Shown piece after piece: positions 1-7,699 of a DNA stretch of 42,890 nt. Position 1 is the first letter of the stretch. Each line of letters begins with the position of its first letter. The stretch is from Spirochaetales bacterium Spiro_07 (GTDB lineage: Bacteria; Spirochaetota; Spirochaetia; Treponematales; Treponemataceae), in NCBI GenBank assembly GCA_001603145.1, contig LVBI01000008.1:1-42890 (forward strand), read 5' to 3'. The notes below the pieces were generated by a model. The model did not search any database. It was not told the DNA's origin and saw only the letters and a program-made list of their open reading frames with translations. The translations under genes were made by a program, and so were the position numbers.

Positions 1-32
1 CGCTTTTTTTGTGCTCAATTATTCCAGAATCT
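1..32. repeat. Left copy of a 32-bp direct repeat flanking a two-gene block
   Basis: Bases 1-32 match 2121-2152 at 31 of 32 positions (the difference is at base 14). The right copy covers the 3' half of a terminator stem, its T-run, and the last codons of the 4Fe-4S gene. The left copy therefore carries a stop codon and about four matching codons of that gene (minus strand, 19-32), after which similarity fades. This suggests the block between the copies arose by insertion or tandem duplication. The window edge hides what lies further left. Confidence 0.8.
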
Positions 33-91
33 TCCCGCCACACCACGATTTTATGCATAGATAAGTATTTTTGCTTTACAAGTTTACACTG

Positions 92-120
92 TTACTTTTT
101 AAAATATTATTTGTTATAAT
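92..120 (+). promoter_or_regulatory. Candidate sigma-70-type promoter for the first gene
   Basis: A consensus -10 hexamer TATAAT lies at 115-120, with a weak -35 (TTACTT, 92-97) 17 bases upstream. It lies 38 bases before the ATG at 159, in very AT-rich DNA. Seen in sequence; activity is inferred. Confidence 0.5.
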
Positions 121-158
121 AACAACACACCGTTTACGTGAAAAAAGGAGAAAGCAAA

Positions 159-1256
159 ATGAAGAAAAACTTTAAAATAGCTTTATGCACATTTCTATTT
201 TTTAGTTTTGCCAGTGCATTTTATGCAAATGATATTTATATCAGGCCTGTAAAGGTTCGTGTAGTAAGCGAAGAAACCGGACTGCCTGTAAAAGGCCTTA
301 AAGTTTATAATACTCTTAAATTTGGCAAGCCAGAATCACCAGTAACTAGATTACTTATGATCGACAGATTGCCGAAATATTGTCTGCTTGGTGAATATGA
401 AACCGACGAAAACGGCGAAGCGTTTCTTGAAGAAAAATGGATTCCGGCTGGAATTAACGAGATAATTATGCATCAGGAAATTACAATAAATGCTGAATGT
501 GTGGATAAAAATTTATCGGACGAAGAAAAAGCGCATGACTTGCAAATGATTTGGGGTTACGAACCTGATGTTGATAATTATACATATACCCCTGATAAGC
601 GTTATAAAAACGTTATTATTTGTTATCGTACAGATTCTAAAATAGAAGACAGAACAATCAGATATCTTCAGGAAAAATTTATCTGCTACAATATTGAATT
701 TGATGAAAAAGGAAAATATACAAAGCCCAAGTCTTTTTTGCGTGAAAGCGATGAAATTGAAATCAGAATACAAAATAGGCCGCCGGTTCCACAAAATGGA
801 ATAGACATAAAAACGGGCAGTCATAAAATCTATAGTTATGAAAAAAAGTGCGAAGAAATTGGAACTGCTGTTTTAACTAGAAAGGATGATTCATATAACC
901 TGACATTAAATGGCAAAGCCTATACAGTAGAAGAACAACCATATCCAAATTATACTGATGTGAAAATTCCAAATATCGTATTAAAAATGGATGAAATTAA
1001 TGATAAAGTCAAAGGCAGAAAGGTTTTGCTAGGTGACTATAACGGTAACAAAATCATCATAACTAAAGAACTGGATGATTCCTGGCAGATACCAGAAAGT
1101 ATTCGTAAAGATTATCGTGAATATTATTATCTGATAATTGTACCCGAAGAACTTTTCAAAAAAGATTTTGCAAAACCCTATAACTTGACATTTGAAATTA
1201 CACAGTGTTACAAGGCTTTATATAAAGCAATATTTTATGAAGAAATAGATAAATAA
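159..1256 (+). CDS. Exported protein of unknown function with an N-terminal beta-sandwich-like segment
   Basis: I do not recognise this 365-residue protein. It begins with a basic stretch, a hydrophobic core and a likely signal-peptidase I site near residues 22-24, so it is probably exported. The next 70 residues (hydrophobic beta strands around ETGLPVKGLKVYN and a YETDENGEAFLEE turn) resemble the carboxypeptidase-regulatory/Ig-like folds of extracellular proteins. The remainder is rich in charged and aromatic residues with no catalytic motif. An in-frame GTG at 138 is possible, but the AAGGAG at 145-150 is correctly placed for the ATG at 159. The gene is clearly more AT-rich than the metal-transport genes to the right. 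It is followed by a second exported protein and may be part of a mobile or duplicated block. Confidence 0.6.
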   Translation: MKKNFKIALCTFLFFSFASAFYANDIYIRPVKVRVVSEETGLPVKGLKVYNTLKFGKPESPVTRLLMIDRLPKYCLLGEYETDENGEAFLEEKWIPAGINEIIMHQEITINAECVDKNLSDEEKAHDLQMIWGYEPDVDNYTYTPDKRYKNVIICYRTDSKIEDRTIRYLQEKFICYNIEFDEKGKYTKPKSFLRESDEIEIRIQNRPPVPQNGIDIKTGSHKIYSYEKKCEEIGTAVLTRKDDSYNLTLNGKAYTVEEQPYPNYTDVKIPNIVLKMDEINDKVKGRKVLLGDYNGNKIIITKELDDSWQIPESIRKDYREYYYLIIVPEELFKKDFAKPYNLTFEITQCYKALYKAIFYEEIDK

Positions 1257-1265
1257 GAATGATGC

Positions 1266-1291
1266 GGCCAGCCTTACTGGCCTGCTCTTTT
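1266..1291 (+). terminator. Weak hairpin between the two exported-protein genes
   Basis: Inverted repeat GGCCAG (1266-1271) / CTGGCC (1277-1282) with a 5-base loop, followed by a T-rich stretch to 1292. The stem is short and the Shine-Dalgarno GGAGGA of the next gene starts at 1294, so it is more likely an attenuator or partial terminator than a full stop. Confidence 0.4.
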
Positions 1292-1303
1292 TCGGAGGAA
1301 TAA

Positions 1304-2074
1304 ATGAAATTTAAATCAAAATTACTAATCACAATAACTGCTGTCTGTCTCTTTTTATGCAACTTGTTTTCAGAAGATTTCAGGTCATATTTATCATACA
1401 GATATTTTTATGATGCGGTTTATGGAAAAGACTTTGAATGGGTAAAAAATCATCTTAAAGCTGGATATGATCCTGAAAAATGCAAGGGAGAAGCCGGTTG
1501 GGTAGATTCCATTCCATTAAAAGTTGTTGTAGAAACATTGCATTCATACATAATCGACGGACAAAATTCTGATACGATGATAGTTGATTTATTGATTCAA
1601 TATGGTGCAGATGTAAACAGGCTTCCATATGTTTGGGATAGAATTTACCGTTACAATGATGAAAGTCTTAAGTTTTTAGAAAGATGGTTTAAGAATAACC
1701 ATAAAGATGATGGAATACTTTATGAGGGTGCTGTAAAAGAAAAAGAAGAACGAGAATGGGTAGCCAAAATAAACAGGGTAATAGAAAAACTTCTCTTGGC
1801 AGGTGCAGATCCAAATATGAAAGGACATCCGTTCCCGTTCGGTACGAGCTGGCAATTATTATTTTTTACTGATAAAATGGCCTTTAAATATTTTAACTCA
1901 AAAGAAGCGACAACCCCTCTTTACGAAGCGATAAAAAAAGGTATGAAATGGGAAAGCCAGGTTGACCTGCTTCTAAAATATGGCGCAACTCTTGATGAAT
2001 CCTGTTTAGAAGCTGCAAAACTAAGTGGTGATGAAGATATGATTAAAAAAATAGAAAAGCTCTGGAATGAATAA
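1304..2074 (+). CDS. Exported ankyrin-repeat-like protein
   Basis: A 256-residue protein with a signal peptide (hydrophobic residues 7-20, cleavage likely near LFSEDF). Three segments look like ankyrin units: a helix pair ending LLIQYGADVNRLP (about 97-109), one ending KLLLAGADPNMKG (about 161-173) and one ending LLLKYGATLDESCLEAA (about 222-238). Ankyrin repeats mediate protein-protein contacts; no enzyme motif is visible. A strong Shine-Dalgarno GGAGGA (1294-1299) fixes the start. It lies 47 bases after the first exported gene and shares its AT-rich composition. The pair could be an immunity or secreted-effector set, but nothing in the sequence proves this. Confidence 0.65.
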   Translation: MKFKSKLLITITAVCLFLCNLFSEDFRSYLSYRYFYDAVYGKDFEWVKNHLKAGYDPEKCKGEAGWVDSIPLKVVVETLHSYIIDGQNSDTMIVDLLIQYGADVNRLPYVWDRIYRYNDESLKFLERWFKNNHKDDGILYEGAVKEKEEREWVAKINRVIEKLLLAGADPNMKGHPFPFGTSWQLLFFTDKMAFKYFNSKEATTPLYEAIKKGMKWESQVDLLLKYGATLDESCLEAAKLSGDEDMIKKIEKLWNE

Positions 2075-2100
2075 TAAAATAACGCATAACAAAGCTTCAA

Positions 2101-2130
2101 AGCGGGTTTGCAATCAAGCCCGCTTTTTTT
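2101..2130 (+). terminator. Intrinsic terminator after the ankyrin-like gene
   Basis: A 10-bp stem AGCGGGTTTG (2101-2110) / CAAGCCCGCT (2115-2124, one G-U pair) with a 4-base loop and a 7-base T-run. It sits between convergent genes; on the minus strand its tail is poor, so it mainly serves the plus strand. The same T-run and flank recur at the left edge of the window. Confidence 0.85.
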
Positions 2131-2152
2131 GTGTTCAATTATTCCAGAATCT
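2121..2152. repeat. Right copy of the 32-bp direct repeat
   Basis: Matches 1-32 with one difference. It covers the T-run of the terminator and the 3' end of the 4Fe-4S gene. Confidence 0.8.
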
Positions 2153-2873
2153 CGCCGTCGCGGCTGATTACAATAACCCGCCATGGAATGAATTTTCCGC
2201 TTGCTTTAAGGGCTTCTGTCGCAGCGCGTTCAAGACCACCACAGCAGGGTACTTCCATCCGTACAATCGTAAGGCTTTTTATGTTATTCTGGCTGATGAT
2301 TTGGGTAAGCTTTTCTGTGTAGTCGCCTTCGTCGAGCTTTGGACAGCCAACGAGTGTAATGTGATTTTTGATGAAGTCGCGGTGGAAGGCGGCATAAGCA
2401 TAGGCTGTACAGTCTGCGGCAATCAAAAGATTTGCATTTTCATAAAAAGGTGCCTGGACCGGAAGCAGCTTAATCTGTACCGGCCACTGCATAAGCTCGC
2501 TTTTTGCAGATGCTTTGTCTGAACATTCATGCTCGCAAGGTTCTGTATTATTGCGCTCAAAAGTATGCATTGCACTTCCAGGGCAACCGCCTGCGTGTGG
2601 GTGAGGCATAGGCGCACCCGAAGCCTGCTGGGCTAAAATCTGTTTTCGCATTTCTACGGCAGCCGGATCATATTCTGCACTTTCGCGCTCTTCAATCGTA
2701 ATTGCATTTGCAGGGCAAGCAGGGAGACAGTCTCCAAAACCATCGCAAAAATCATCACGCAAAAGATGTGCCTTTCCGTTCTCCATAACAATTGCATTTT
2801 CATGACAGGCAGAAGCACAAAGTCCGCAGCCCGTGCATTTTTCTTCATCAATCTTTACAATCTTTCTAATCAT
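2139..2873 (-). CDS. Two-cluster 4Fe-4S ferredoxin-type protein
   Basis: A 244-residue cytoplasmic iron-sulfur protein. Residues 13-23 carry C-x2-C-x2-C-x3-C (CTGCGLCASAC), a classic 4Fe-4S motif. A second set, C43-x5-C49-x3-C53-P (around CDGFGDCLPACP), has the longer spacing seen in a family of small anaerobe ferredoxin-like proteins. The C-terminal 130 residues form a separate domain with an AADCTAYAYA segment, GCPKLD and VPCCGG, which may bind a further metal or thiol. The gene is divergent from a Crp/Fnr regulator, an arrangement common in anaerobes for redox- or nitrosative-stress electron-transfer proteins. Its function is inferred; the electron partner is unknown. Confidence 0.8.
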   Translation of the reverse strand: MIRKIVKIDEEKCTGCGLCASACHENAIVMENGKAHLLRDDFCDGFGDCLPACPANAITIEERESAEYDPAAVEMRKQILAQQASGAPMPHPHAGGCPGSAMHTFERNNTEPCEHECSDKASAKSELMQWPVQIKLLPVQAPFYENANLLIAADCTAYAYAAFHRDFIKNHITLVGCPKLDEGDYTEKLTQIISQNNIKSLTIVRMEVPCCGGLERAATEALKASGKFIPWRVIVISRDGEILE

Positions 2874-2927
2874 AATTCACCTCGCTTTTCTTATGGCTAT
2901 ACTGTATCAGCTGCAAGGCAAAAAGAA

Positions 2928-2943
2928 TGTTGTTAAAACAACA
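2928..2943. promoter_or_regulatory. 16-bp palindrome between the ferredoxin and Crp/Fnr genes
   Basis: TGTTGTT-AA-AACAACA is a perfect 7-bp inverted repeat. Read as TGTTG-N6-CAACA it has the 5-6-5 layout of Crp/Fnr-family operators (CRP itself prefers TGTGA-N6-TCACA). It ends 21 bases before the regulator's ATG, so it is a likely autoregulatory and divergent operator. Confidence 0.65.
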
Positions 2944-2964
2944 AAAATCAAATAAACTTAAAAT

Positions 2965-3627
2965 ATGAGCAATTTGGAATTACTGAACCATCCGCTTTTT
3001 ATTGGTCTTGATAAACAAATACTTCCAGAGGCATTAAAGCTTTTTTGTAGTACTGAAAAAAACTTGAAGAAAGGAGAAATGATTTTCCATTCAGGAACTA
3101 CAACGGAAGTGATGGGCTTTGTGCTTGACGGTCGTATTCAGATTGAAAGCACAGATTATTGGGGAAACAAAACGATTATTGATAATCTTGGAAGCGGTAA
3201 AGTTTTTGGCGAGACTTATGCCTTAACAGGAAAGCCATTAATGGTGGATGCGGTTGCTGTTGAAGATTCTAAGATTATGCTTTTAAATCCCAAAAAGCTT
3301 TTTGCATCTAACGTGGGCACGGACGAAATCAATTCAATTCTGATTAAGAATATCTTGAAAATCTCGATGAATAAAAACCTCCATCTGTCACAACGCATTT
3401 TTCATACTAATTCTAAGACAATCCGAGGAAGGCTGCTGGCTTATCTTTCATCTTGTGTTTCATCCAAAACACCTGACACAGAATTTGATATTCCTTATGA
3501 CAGGCAGCAGCTTGCAGATTATTTACAGGTGGACCGTTCTGCTTTAAGTACAGAGCTTAGCAAAATGAAAGCAGACGGTCTCATTGATTTCTGGAAAAAC
3601 CATTTTAAACTTTTACATCGGGATTAG
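2965..3627 (+). CDS. Crp/Fnr-family transcriptional regulator
   Basis: A 220-residue regulator. Residues about 10-125 form a cyclic-nucleotide-binding-like beta-roll (KGEMIFHSG, GKVFGETYALTG), a long dimer helix follows, and residues about 165-215 form the winged helix (YDRQQLADYLQVDRSALST). No N-terminal cysteine cluster of the FNR type is present, so it is not an oxygen-sensing 4Fe-4S FNR; the effector is unknown. It is divergent from the 4Fe-4S protein with a 16-bp palindrome between, so that gene and itself are likely targets. Related regulators in anaerobes respond to nitric oxide, redox state or metals. Confidence 0.88.
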   Translation: MSNLELLNHPLFIGLDKQILPEALKLFCSTEKNLKKGEMIFHSGTTTEVMGFVLDGRIQIESTDYWGNKTIIDNLGSGKVFGETYALTGKPLMVDAVAVEDSKIMLLNPKKLFASNVGTDEINSILIKNILKISMNKNLHLSQRIFHTNSKTIRGRLLAYLSSCVSSKTPDTEFDIPYDRQQLADYLQVDRSALSTELSKMKADGLIDFWKNHFKLLHRD

Positions 3628-3643
3628 ATTAACCATTTTGTGC

Positions 3644-4288
3644 TTACCGCCCGCTCAGCCATGAAAGCATAGCGTCAAGAACAAGCTTGGAGTTGCCCAC
3701 GTTGCAGTGGCCGCCGGCATTGTCTTTTTCGCTGAAAAGCCGCAAAGTGAGCGACCGCACGTTTGTAAGCAAATCGAATTCTTCATGAAAAAGCCGCGGA
3801 TTGATGAAATGGTCTTCGCGTGCGCCGAGAACAAGCACATCTTGCGTAATCTTGTCCGCAATGCCGTGAAGCGTGAACTTTCTAATCCGCGCGATGTACT
3901 CCATCGGAGTCTTTGCATCATAAGCGTACATGCCATGCAGAAGATTCCAGCGCACAAGCTCATCTTGCTTCATCATCTTTTTGTAGAAGCCGTTCATTAT
4001 GTTGCGAACCGGCGACGACAAGATTTTTTCGATAAACGAGGCTACATTTCCCGGATGATCTGAAAGAACAACATGGAAAAAATCCGGGAAAATCGACCAT
4101 GCGATTACTTTGTTTATGCGCTTTTCAAATGTCTTTATGCCTGTACATTCGCGGCAAACTTCGGCTTCATCGCCGCCGTCCCAAAAAATAACGCGGTTAA
4201 GCTGAAAATTGAAATTCGCATCTGAAACGATTTTGTGTGTTCCTGTCTTGAAAGTTACAGGCTTGCTTGAATCATATTTTTCCATCAT
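3644..4288 (-). CDS. Alpha/beta-hydrolase remnant lacking the nucleophile region
   Basis: 214 residues. The C-terminal part looks like the end of a roughly 370-residue alpha/beta hydrolase: a lid helix region, then TQDVLVLGAREDHFI with the acidic-residue strand, and an AGGHCNVGN segment with the expected catalytic His. The N-terminal 45 residues resemble the family's N-terminus. Between them (near residue 50, CRECTGIKTFEKR) the sequence jumps straight into the helix that should follow the nucleophile elbow. No G-x-S-x-G is present. An in-frame internal deletion of over 100 residues is the simplest reading, so the product is probably inactive. It lies downstream of an AraC regulator. Confidence 0.6.
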   Translation of the reverse strand: MMEKYDSSKPVTFKTGTHKIVSDANFNFQLNRVIFWDGGDEAEVCRECTGIKTFEKRINKVIAWSIFPDFFHVVLSDHPGNVASFIEKILSSPVRNIMNGFYKKMMKQDELVRWNLLHGMYAYDAKTPMEYIARIRKFTLHGIADKITQDVLVLGAREDHFINPRLFHEEFDLLTNVRSLTLRLFSEKDNAGGHCNVGNSKLVLDAMLSWLSGR

Positions 4289-4344
4289 CTGGCTCCTTAA
4301 ATTGAATGTAGCACAAATGATTTTTCAGAACTTTCAATTAGATG

Positions 4345-5136
4345 CTATTCCCGCCGGATGCTAGTCCCGCTTTTCAAGAACTGTGAAAAAGAGATTCCGA
4401 ACATTCGCTTGAATGTAGCGGCAAGATGAGAAGATGAATCAAAACCAGCATCAAGCGCCGCCTGCGTAAGATTGTTTCCGTTACGCACATGCGCAAATGC
4501 TTTTTGAATTTTGATAAACGCAAGATAACGGTGCAGCGGAATTCCGGCTTGCTCTGTAAACAAATGCGAAAGCCTGCTTTGTGAAAGATTCGCCGTATCA
4601 CAAAGAAGCTTCATAACATCGTGCGGAATCGTTTCAAGTTCTGAAAGCATTGCTTTGACAGCGGTTATCCGCCTGTCAATTGCAGAATCAGGCTGGCTTC
4701 TGCTTTTCCAGCCGATGCTCTCAAGAATTTGCGCATCAAACTCAAGACAATCATCAGTTTTCGGTATGCAGAAATTTTCAGCATGAAAGAGATTCGCGTA
4801 CCTCGCTGAAACGGCAGTTATCTTATCGAGAAACTGTTCATCAGGCAGATAAAAGCTTTTTCCTTTTAAGAAAGCTTCTTTGACATAACGCCCCAACGCG
4901 CTCACCGGCTCAAACAGACAAACTGTTGCAATGCAGCCGTCAAGATTGACTGTATGCGGCACATCTGAATCGATAAACACGGCACGCCCTTCAAAAGCCG
5001 CACCATCAGCCGTGCCCGAAAAACTGCACTCCGGCGAAAAGATTAAGTGCAAAGCAAGATGGCTGTGCTTGTCCGGCGTGCCATAATCAGCAATGCAAGA
5101 AAGATGATCATAAGTATAAGCGAGAAGCTTGGTCAT
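4345..5136 (-). CDS. AraC-family transcriptional regulator
   Basis: A 263-residue regulator. The N-terminal 130 residues form a cupin-like sensing domain (HSHLALHLIFSPE, FIDSDVPHTVNL). The C-terminal 100 residues contain the two helix-turn-helix units: LLCDTANLSQSRLSHLF and TQAALDAGFDSSSHLAATF, followed by the conserved F-x-R-x-F-G-x-S segment (FKRMFGISFSQF). The cupin half suggests a small hydrophobic or aromatic ligand. It sits between the hydrolase remnant and the intact hydrolase and may have controlled one of them. A perfect 11-bp inverted repeat lies upstream at 5191-5239. Confidence 0.88.
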   Translation of the reverse strand: MTKLLAYTYDHLSCIADYGTPDKHSHLALHLIFSPECSFSGTADGAAFEGRAVFIDSDVPHTVNLDGCIATVCLFEPVSALGRYVKEAFLKGKSFYLPDEQFLDKITAVSARYANLFHAENFCIPKTDDCLEFDAQILESIGWKSRSQPDSAIDRRITAVKAMLSELETIPHDVMKLLCDTANLSQSRLSHLFTEQAGIPLHRYLAFIKIQKAFAHVRNGNNLTQAALDAGFDSSSHLAATFKRMFGISFSQFLKSGTSIRRE

Positions 5137-5190
5137 TTATTGTTTTTTCCATGCGAAAAAAGCAGGCAAAAAGAAGTTAGTTTCAAACAA

Positions 5191-5239
5191 GCTTTCAAGA
5201 CCGCCTGTCAAGCCAGATTCGCCTGCAAGTCTTGAAAGC
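5191..5239 (-). terminator. Stem-loop between the hydrolase and the AraC gene
   Basis: GCTTTCAAGAC (5191-5201) pairs perfectly with GTCTTGAAAGC (5229-5239), leaving a 27-base loop. It lies just after the stop codon of the intact hydrolase on the minus strand. The tail is TTGTTTG rather than a clean T-run. It could be a terminator of the long P-type ATPase operon or an operator for the AraC gene. Confidence 0.45.
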
Positions 5240-5267
5240 AAGACAACAAGCTCATAAACACCTTTTG

Positions 5268-6035
5268 TCAAACTTTCATTTCCATGAATTCGTCAATCGC
5301 TTTAAGCACCGGCACAGCGTATTCTTCGCCGCCGAAAAGCCACTGTTCATGCTGCATATTGAATTCACGGATATCTGGGTTGTGGAAGTATTTTTTGTAC
5401 CGTTTCAAGTATTTTTCGCCCATCTTGTTTGCATAGATAAAATGTGCAATTGTGTGCTCAACTTGAATATCATCCTCAAGGTGCGTCAGCAAGTCTGTGT
5501 AATATTCGTTTTTGATTGATTCAACGCTGAACTTGGCAAAACAAGCCATGAATTTATCCGCTACTTCATCGCTCATAAGGAAAATGCTTTTGAGCTTTTC
5601 TTTCGTCTTTTCCTGCTTTTTACCGCTCTTTGTAAAGCTTGTGAGCAGCGGCACAACAAGCATAGACTGAAGCTTCGCGCTAAGCTTGCCGCTCTGGTCA
5701 AGGTCAGGGCTGCCGAAAATGCCGTGGTCAATGTGAACATTGCGCCGCTGTATCAGCTGCCCGACAAAACTTGAACCGAGCGACGAGCCTAAAGCGCCGT
5801 CAAGCCGCCCGCCGTGATTGTCTATAATGTATTTTTCGATTTTTTCAGTAACCGTAATCATGTCAGGGAAAACCGTGCCGCTGCCGTCAAAGCCGTCATA
5901 GTTGACGCAGATAAGGCGGTACTTGTTAGCAAGCCGCTGAATGACGTTGCAGAAATTCGTCTGCCAGTCACAGCATGTGCCCGGCAGCAGCATCAAAGTT
6001 TTTCCTGTCAACAAGCCTGTTTCTTCAAATTGCAT
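5268..6035 (-). CDS. Alpha/beta-fold hydrolase
   Basis: A 255-residue cytoplasmic protein. It has the usual start of the fold: strand LMLLPGT (15-20, oxyanion hole), strand LICVNYDG, and the nucleophile elbow GSSLG (83-87, Ser85) in an ALGSSLGSSF context. A helical cap follows, then IAHFIYANKMGEKYLKRYKK, where the acid is expected, and a near-C-terminal HEQWLFGGEE that supplies the His. Substrate is unknown. It is the last gene of a run on the same strand that begins at 10030 with metal-transport genes, 26 bases after a membrane methyltransferase, so it is probably transcribed from the metal-controlled promoter. Confidence 0.75.
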   Translation of the reverse strand: MQFEETGLLTGKTLMLLPGTCCDWQTNFCNVIQRLANKYRLICVNYDGFDGSGTVFPDMITVTEKIEKYIIDNHGGRLDGALGSSLGSSFVGQLIQRRNVHIDHGIFGSPDLDQSGKLSAKLQSMLVVPLLTSFTKSGKKQEKTKEKLKSIFLMSDEVADKFMACFAKFSVESIKNEYYTDLLTHLEDDIQVEHTIAHFIYANKMGEKYLKRYKKYFHNPDIREFNMQHEQWLFGGEEYAVPVLKAIDEFMEMKV

Positions 6036-6061
6036 AATTCATTTTCCCCTTTGTTCGCTTT

Positions 6062-6562
6062 TCATTTGCGGCTTTTCCACGGAATGCAGCGGTTTACGCG
6101 TTTTTTATAATTTGCGTATTCTTCGCCGTACAAATTGAGCAGCCATTTTTCTTCGGTGTTTTTCAGCACTATTGTCATAATCGCCCAGTTGATAACAGGC
6201 GTTACAAGCAGCCACACGTTATGCCACATCAAGCTTATTCCGGCACTAAAAATCCAAATTCCGCTGTACATCGGGTTCCGCACATGGGCATAGATTCCGT
6301 CTGTTTTCAGCATGTTCGCAATTATGCTTTCGTCCATTTCTGAACGCAAAGCACCGATAAACCAAATAACAGCGCCACCAGCCATCAGCAGCAAACCGGC
6401 AAGACGGAAAACCAAAACCCACGGCGAGCTCAAGATGCCAATTTTCAGAATATAGCTGAACACGACAATTCCGGCTGCCGTAAGTGCAACCATTCCATAA
6501 ACAAGATACGGCCCGATGCCGAACAACGGAAGCTTCTGCTCTTCTCTTACAAAATTTCTCAT
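6062..6562 (-). CDS. Isoprenylcysteine/phospholipid methyltransferase-family membrane protein
   Basis: A 166-residue integral membrane protein of the ICMT/PEMT type. Three to four hydrophobic segments (about 17-37, 47-70, 100-125) surround the conserved SAM-binding stretch: GIYAHVRNPMYSG (89-101), then the E-E-x-x-L helix and YGEEYANYKKRV near the end. Bacterial members methylate lipid-like or small membrane-associated substrates, rarely known precisely. The gene is 8 bases downstream of a soluble-domain methyltransferase that also has membrane helices, so the two may act in sequence on one hydrophobic molecule. It is part of the P1B-ATPase operon. Confidence 0.82.
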   Translation of the reverse strand: MRNFVREEQKLPLFGIGPYLVYGMVALTAAGIVVFSYILKIGILSSPWVLVFRLAGLLLMAGGAVIWFIGALRSEMDESIIANMLKTDGIYAHVRNPMYSGIWIFSAGISLMWHNVWLLVTPVINWAIMTIVLKNTEEKWLLNLYGEEYANYKKRVNRCIPWKSRK

Positions 6563-6570
6563 AGCAGTTT

Positions 6571-7395
6571 CTACTTTATTCCGTAAACCAGACCGGCGTT
6601 TTTAATCATCCACGGCGCCGTTATGAATTTTGGAACAAATTTCTGTTTTTCGATATTCGGAATGTAATGAATCTCCCTTACTGTTCCGCTATTTTTAAGT
6701 TCATCAACAAATTCGTGCATGTCGCCGTAAACAGCTTTTTGCCCGAACATATCTTGAAAAGCGAACGCGCCGCCTTTTTTTAGCACGCGCAGAGCTTCTT
6801 TTACTACTTCCCGTTTGTTGGCGGCTGAATGTACTTCGTGAAACACAAAGTTGCTTACAACGCCGTCAAATGCGCCGTCTTTAAAATCAAGGTTTGCGGC
6901 GTCGCCTTTTTGAAAGAAAACCCTGTTTGCGATGCCTTCTATTTTGGCGTTTCTTTCGCACTGCTCTTTTGCATAGCTCCATTCTGTACCCCAAAAATCC
7001 ATTCCTGTCAACGATGCATTCGGAAATGTCTTTGCAACGCGGTTCGTAAGTGCCGCCGCGCCGCAGCCTATATCAAGAATCGATCCACTTCCATCTGAAA
7101 CACCGGCTTGTTTACGGCTCTCGTTCCACGGAAAATTATCTATAAGAAACTGATGGAACTCACCCATCAAGCCGCCGCCGTTAAAGTCAAACAAATATCT
7201 GCAGCGCTGCATGTAAAGCGTCATGCCGAGCGACCACAACGTAACGACAATCATTATAATGCCGGGCACTTTGCTTGAAAGCAGCACAAACATCAAGACA
7301 GTTGCAACAACAGCAACAACCGTTAAGCACCAAAGCAGTCTCATCATGGCAGCCGGAACCCAGTTGCCATAATCAGCGTTTTTATTCATTTCCAT
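6571..7395 (-). CDS. Membrane-anchored class I SAM-dependent methyltransferase
   Basis: 274 residues from the chosen start. Two N-terminal transmembrane helices (about 18-40 and 44-62) precede a Rossmann-type domain with motif I LDIGCG (107-112), an acidic MDFWG after strand 2, GDAANLDF, and the post-II VVSNFVFHEVH segment. The start at 7395 is preferred because AGGAG lies ten bases upstream; an in-frame upstream start at 7434 would overlap the previous gene by 53 bases. It overlaps the preceding HMA-like gene by 14 bases, indicating translational coupling. Substrate unknown; a membrane-proximal quinone, lipid or tetrapyrrole is possible. Confidence 0.85.
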   Translation of the reverse strand: MEMNKNADYGNWVPAAMMRLLWCLTVVAVVATVLMFVLLSSKVPGIIMIVVTLWSLGMTLYMQRCRYLFDFNGGGLMGEFHQFLIDNFPWNESRKQAGVSDGSGSILDIGCGAAALTNRVAKTFPNASLTGMDFWGTEWSYAKEQCERNAKIEGIANRVFFQKGDAANLDFKDGAFDGVVSNFVFHEVHSAANKREVVKEALRVLKKGGAFAFQDMFGQKAVYGDMHEFVDELKNSGTVREIHYIPNIEKQKFVPKFITAPWMIKNAGLVYGIK

Positions 7396-7696
7396 GTTTT
7401 TTAATCTCCTTTTTGATTGCTTCAATTCCTGCAAGAATTTCAGGCTTCTTTTTTGGCGTGTAAAACCTGATTTTCGGCTCGATTTTTAGCAGAAGCGGCA
7501 CAAGCGGTTTGAGCTTTTCAGGCTGTACCGAATCAGGCGGATAAATTGCCAAAATGCTTGCAGTGCTTTCTTTGTAAGTAATTTCAGCAGCAGGGCAGAT
7601 TAGCTTTACAGCTTCAAGCGCGGCTTTCCTTATGTCTGCATCGCGCAAAACAGGGTCGCGGAAGCGCAGCCTGCCCGGAAAATAGTTGTACTGCAC
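7382..7696 (-). CDS. HMA-like small protein following the P-type ATPase
   Basis: 104 residues. The beginning, YFPGRLRFRDPVLRD, mirrors the N-terminus of the adjacent ATPase (SLPGRIRIRYDKAK), and the following beta-alpha-beta pattern (AALEAVKLICPAAEITY, then TASILAIYPP) fits the ferredoxin-like heavy-metal-associated fold. The metal-binding C-x2-C is absent, as in the ATPase. It starts 3 bases after the ATPase stop, so it is probably a regulatory or scaffold partner of the pump rather than a chaperone. Confidence 0.65.
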   Translation of the reverse strand: MQYNYFPGRLRFRDPVLRDADIRKAALEAVKLICPAAEITYKESTASILAIYPPDSVQPEKLKPLVPLLLKIEPKIRFYTPKKKPEILAGIEAIKKEIKKHGNE

Positions 7697-7699
7697 CGT

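Noticed and set aside
138-158. GTG start for the first exported protein
   Set aside because: It would add seven residues, and the AAGGAG at 145-150 would fall inside the gene; the ATG at 159 fits better.
5175-5190. A metal-type box before the AraC gene
   Set aside because: Only the left half (GTTAG) is present; the right half reads ACAAG.
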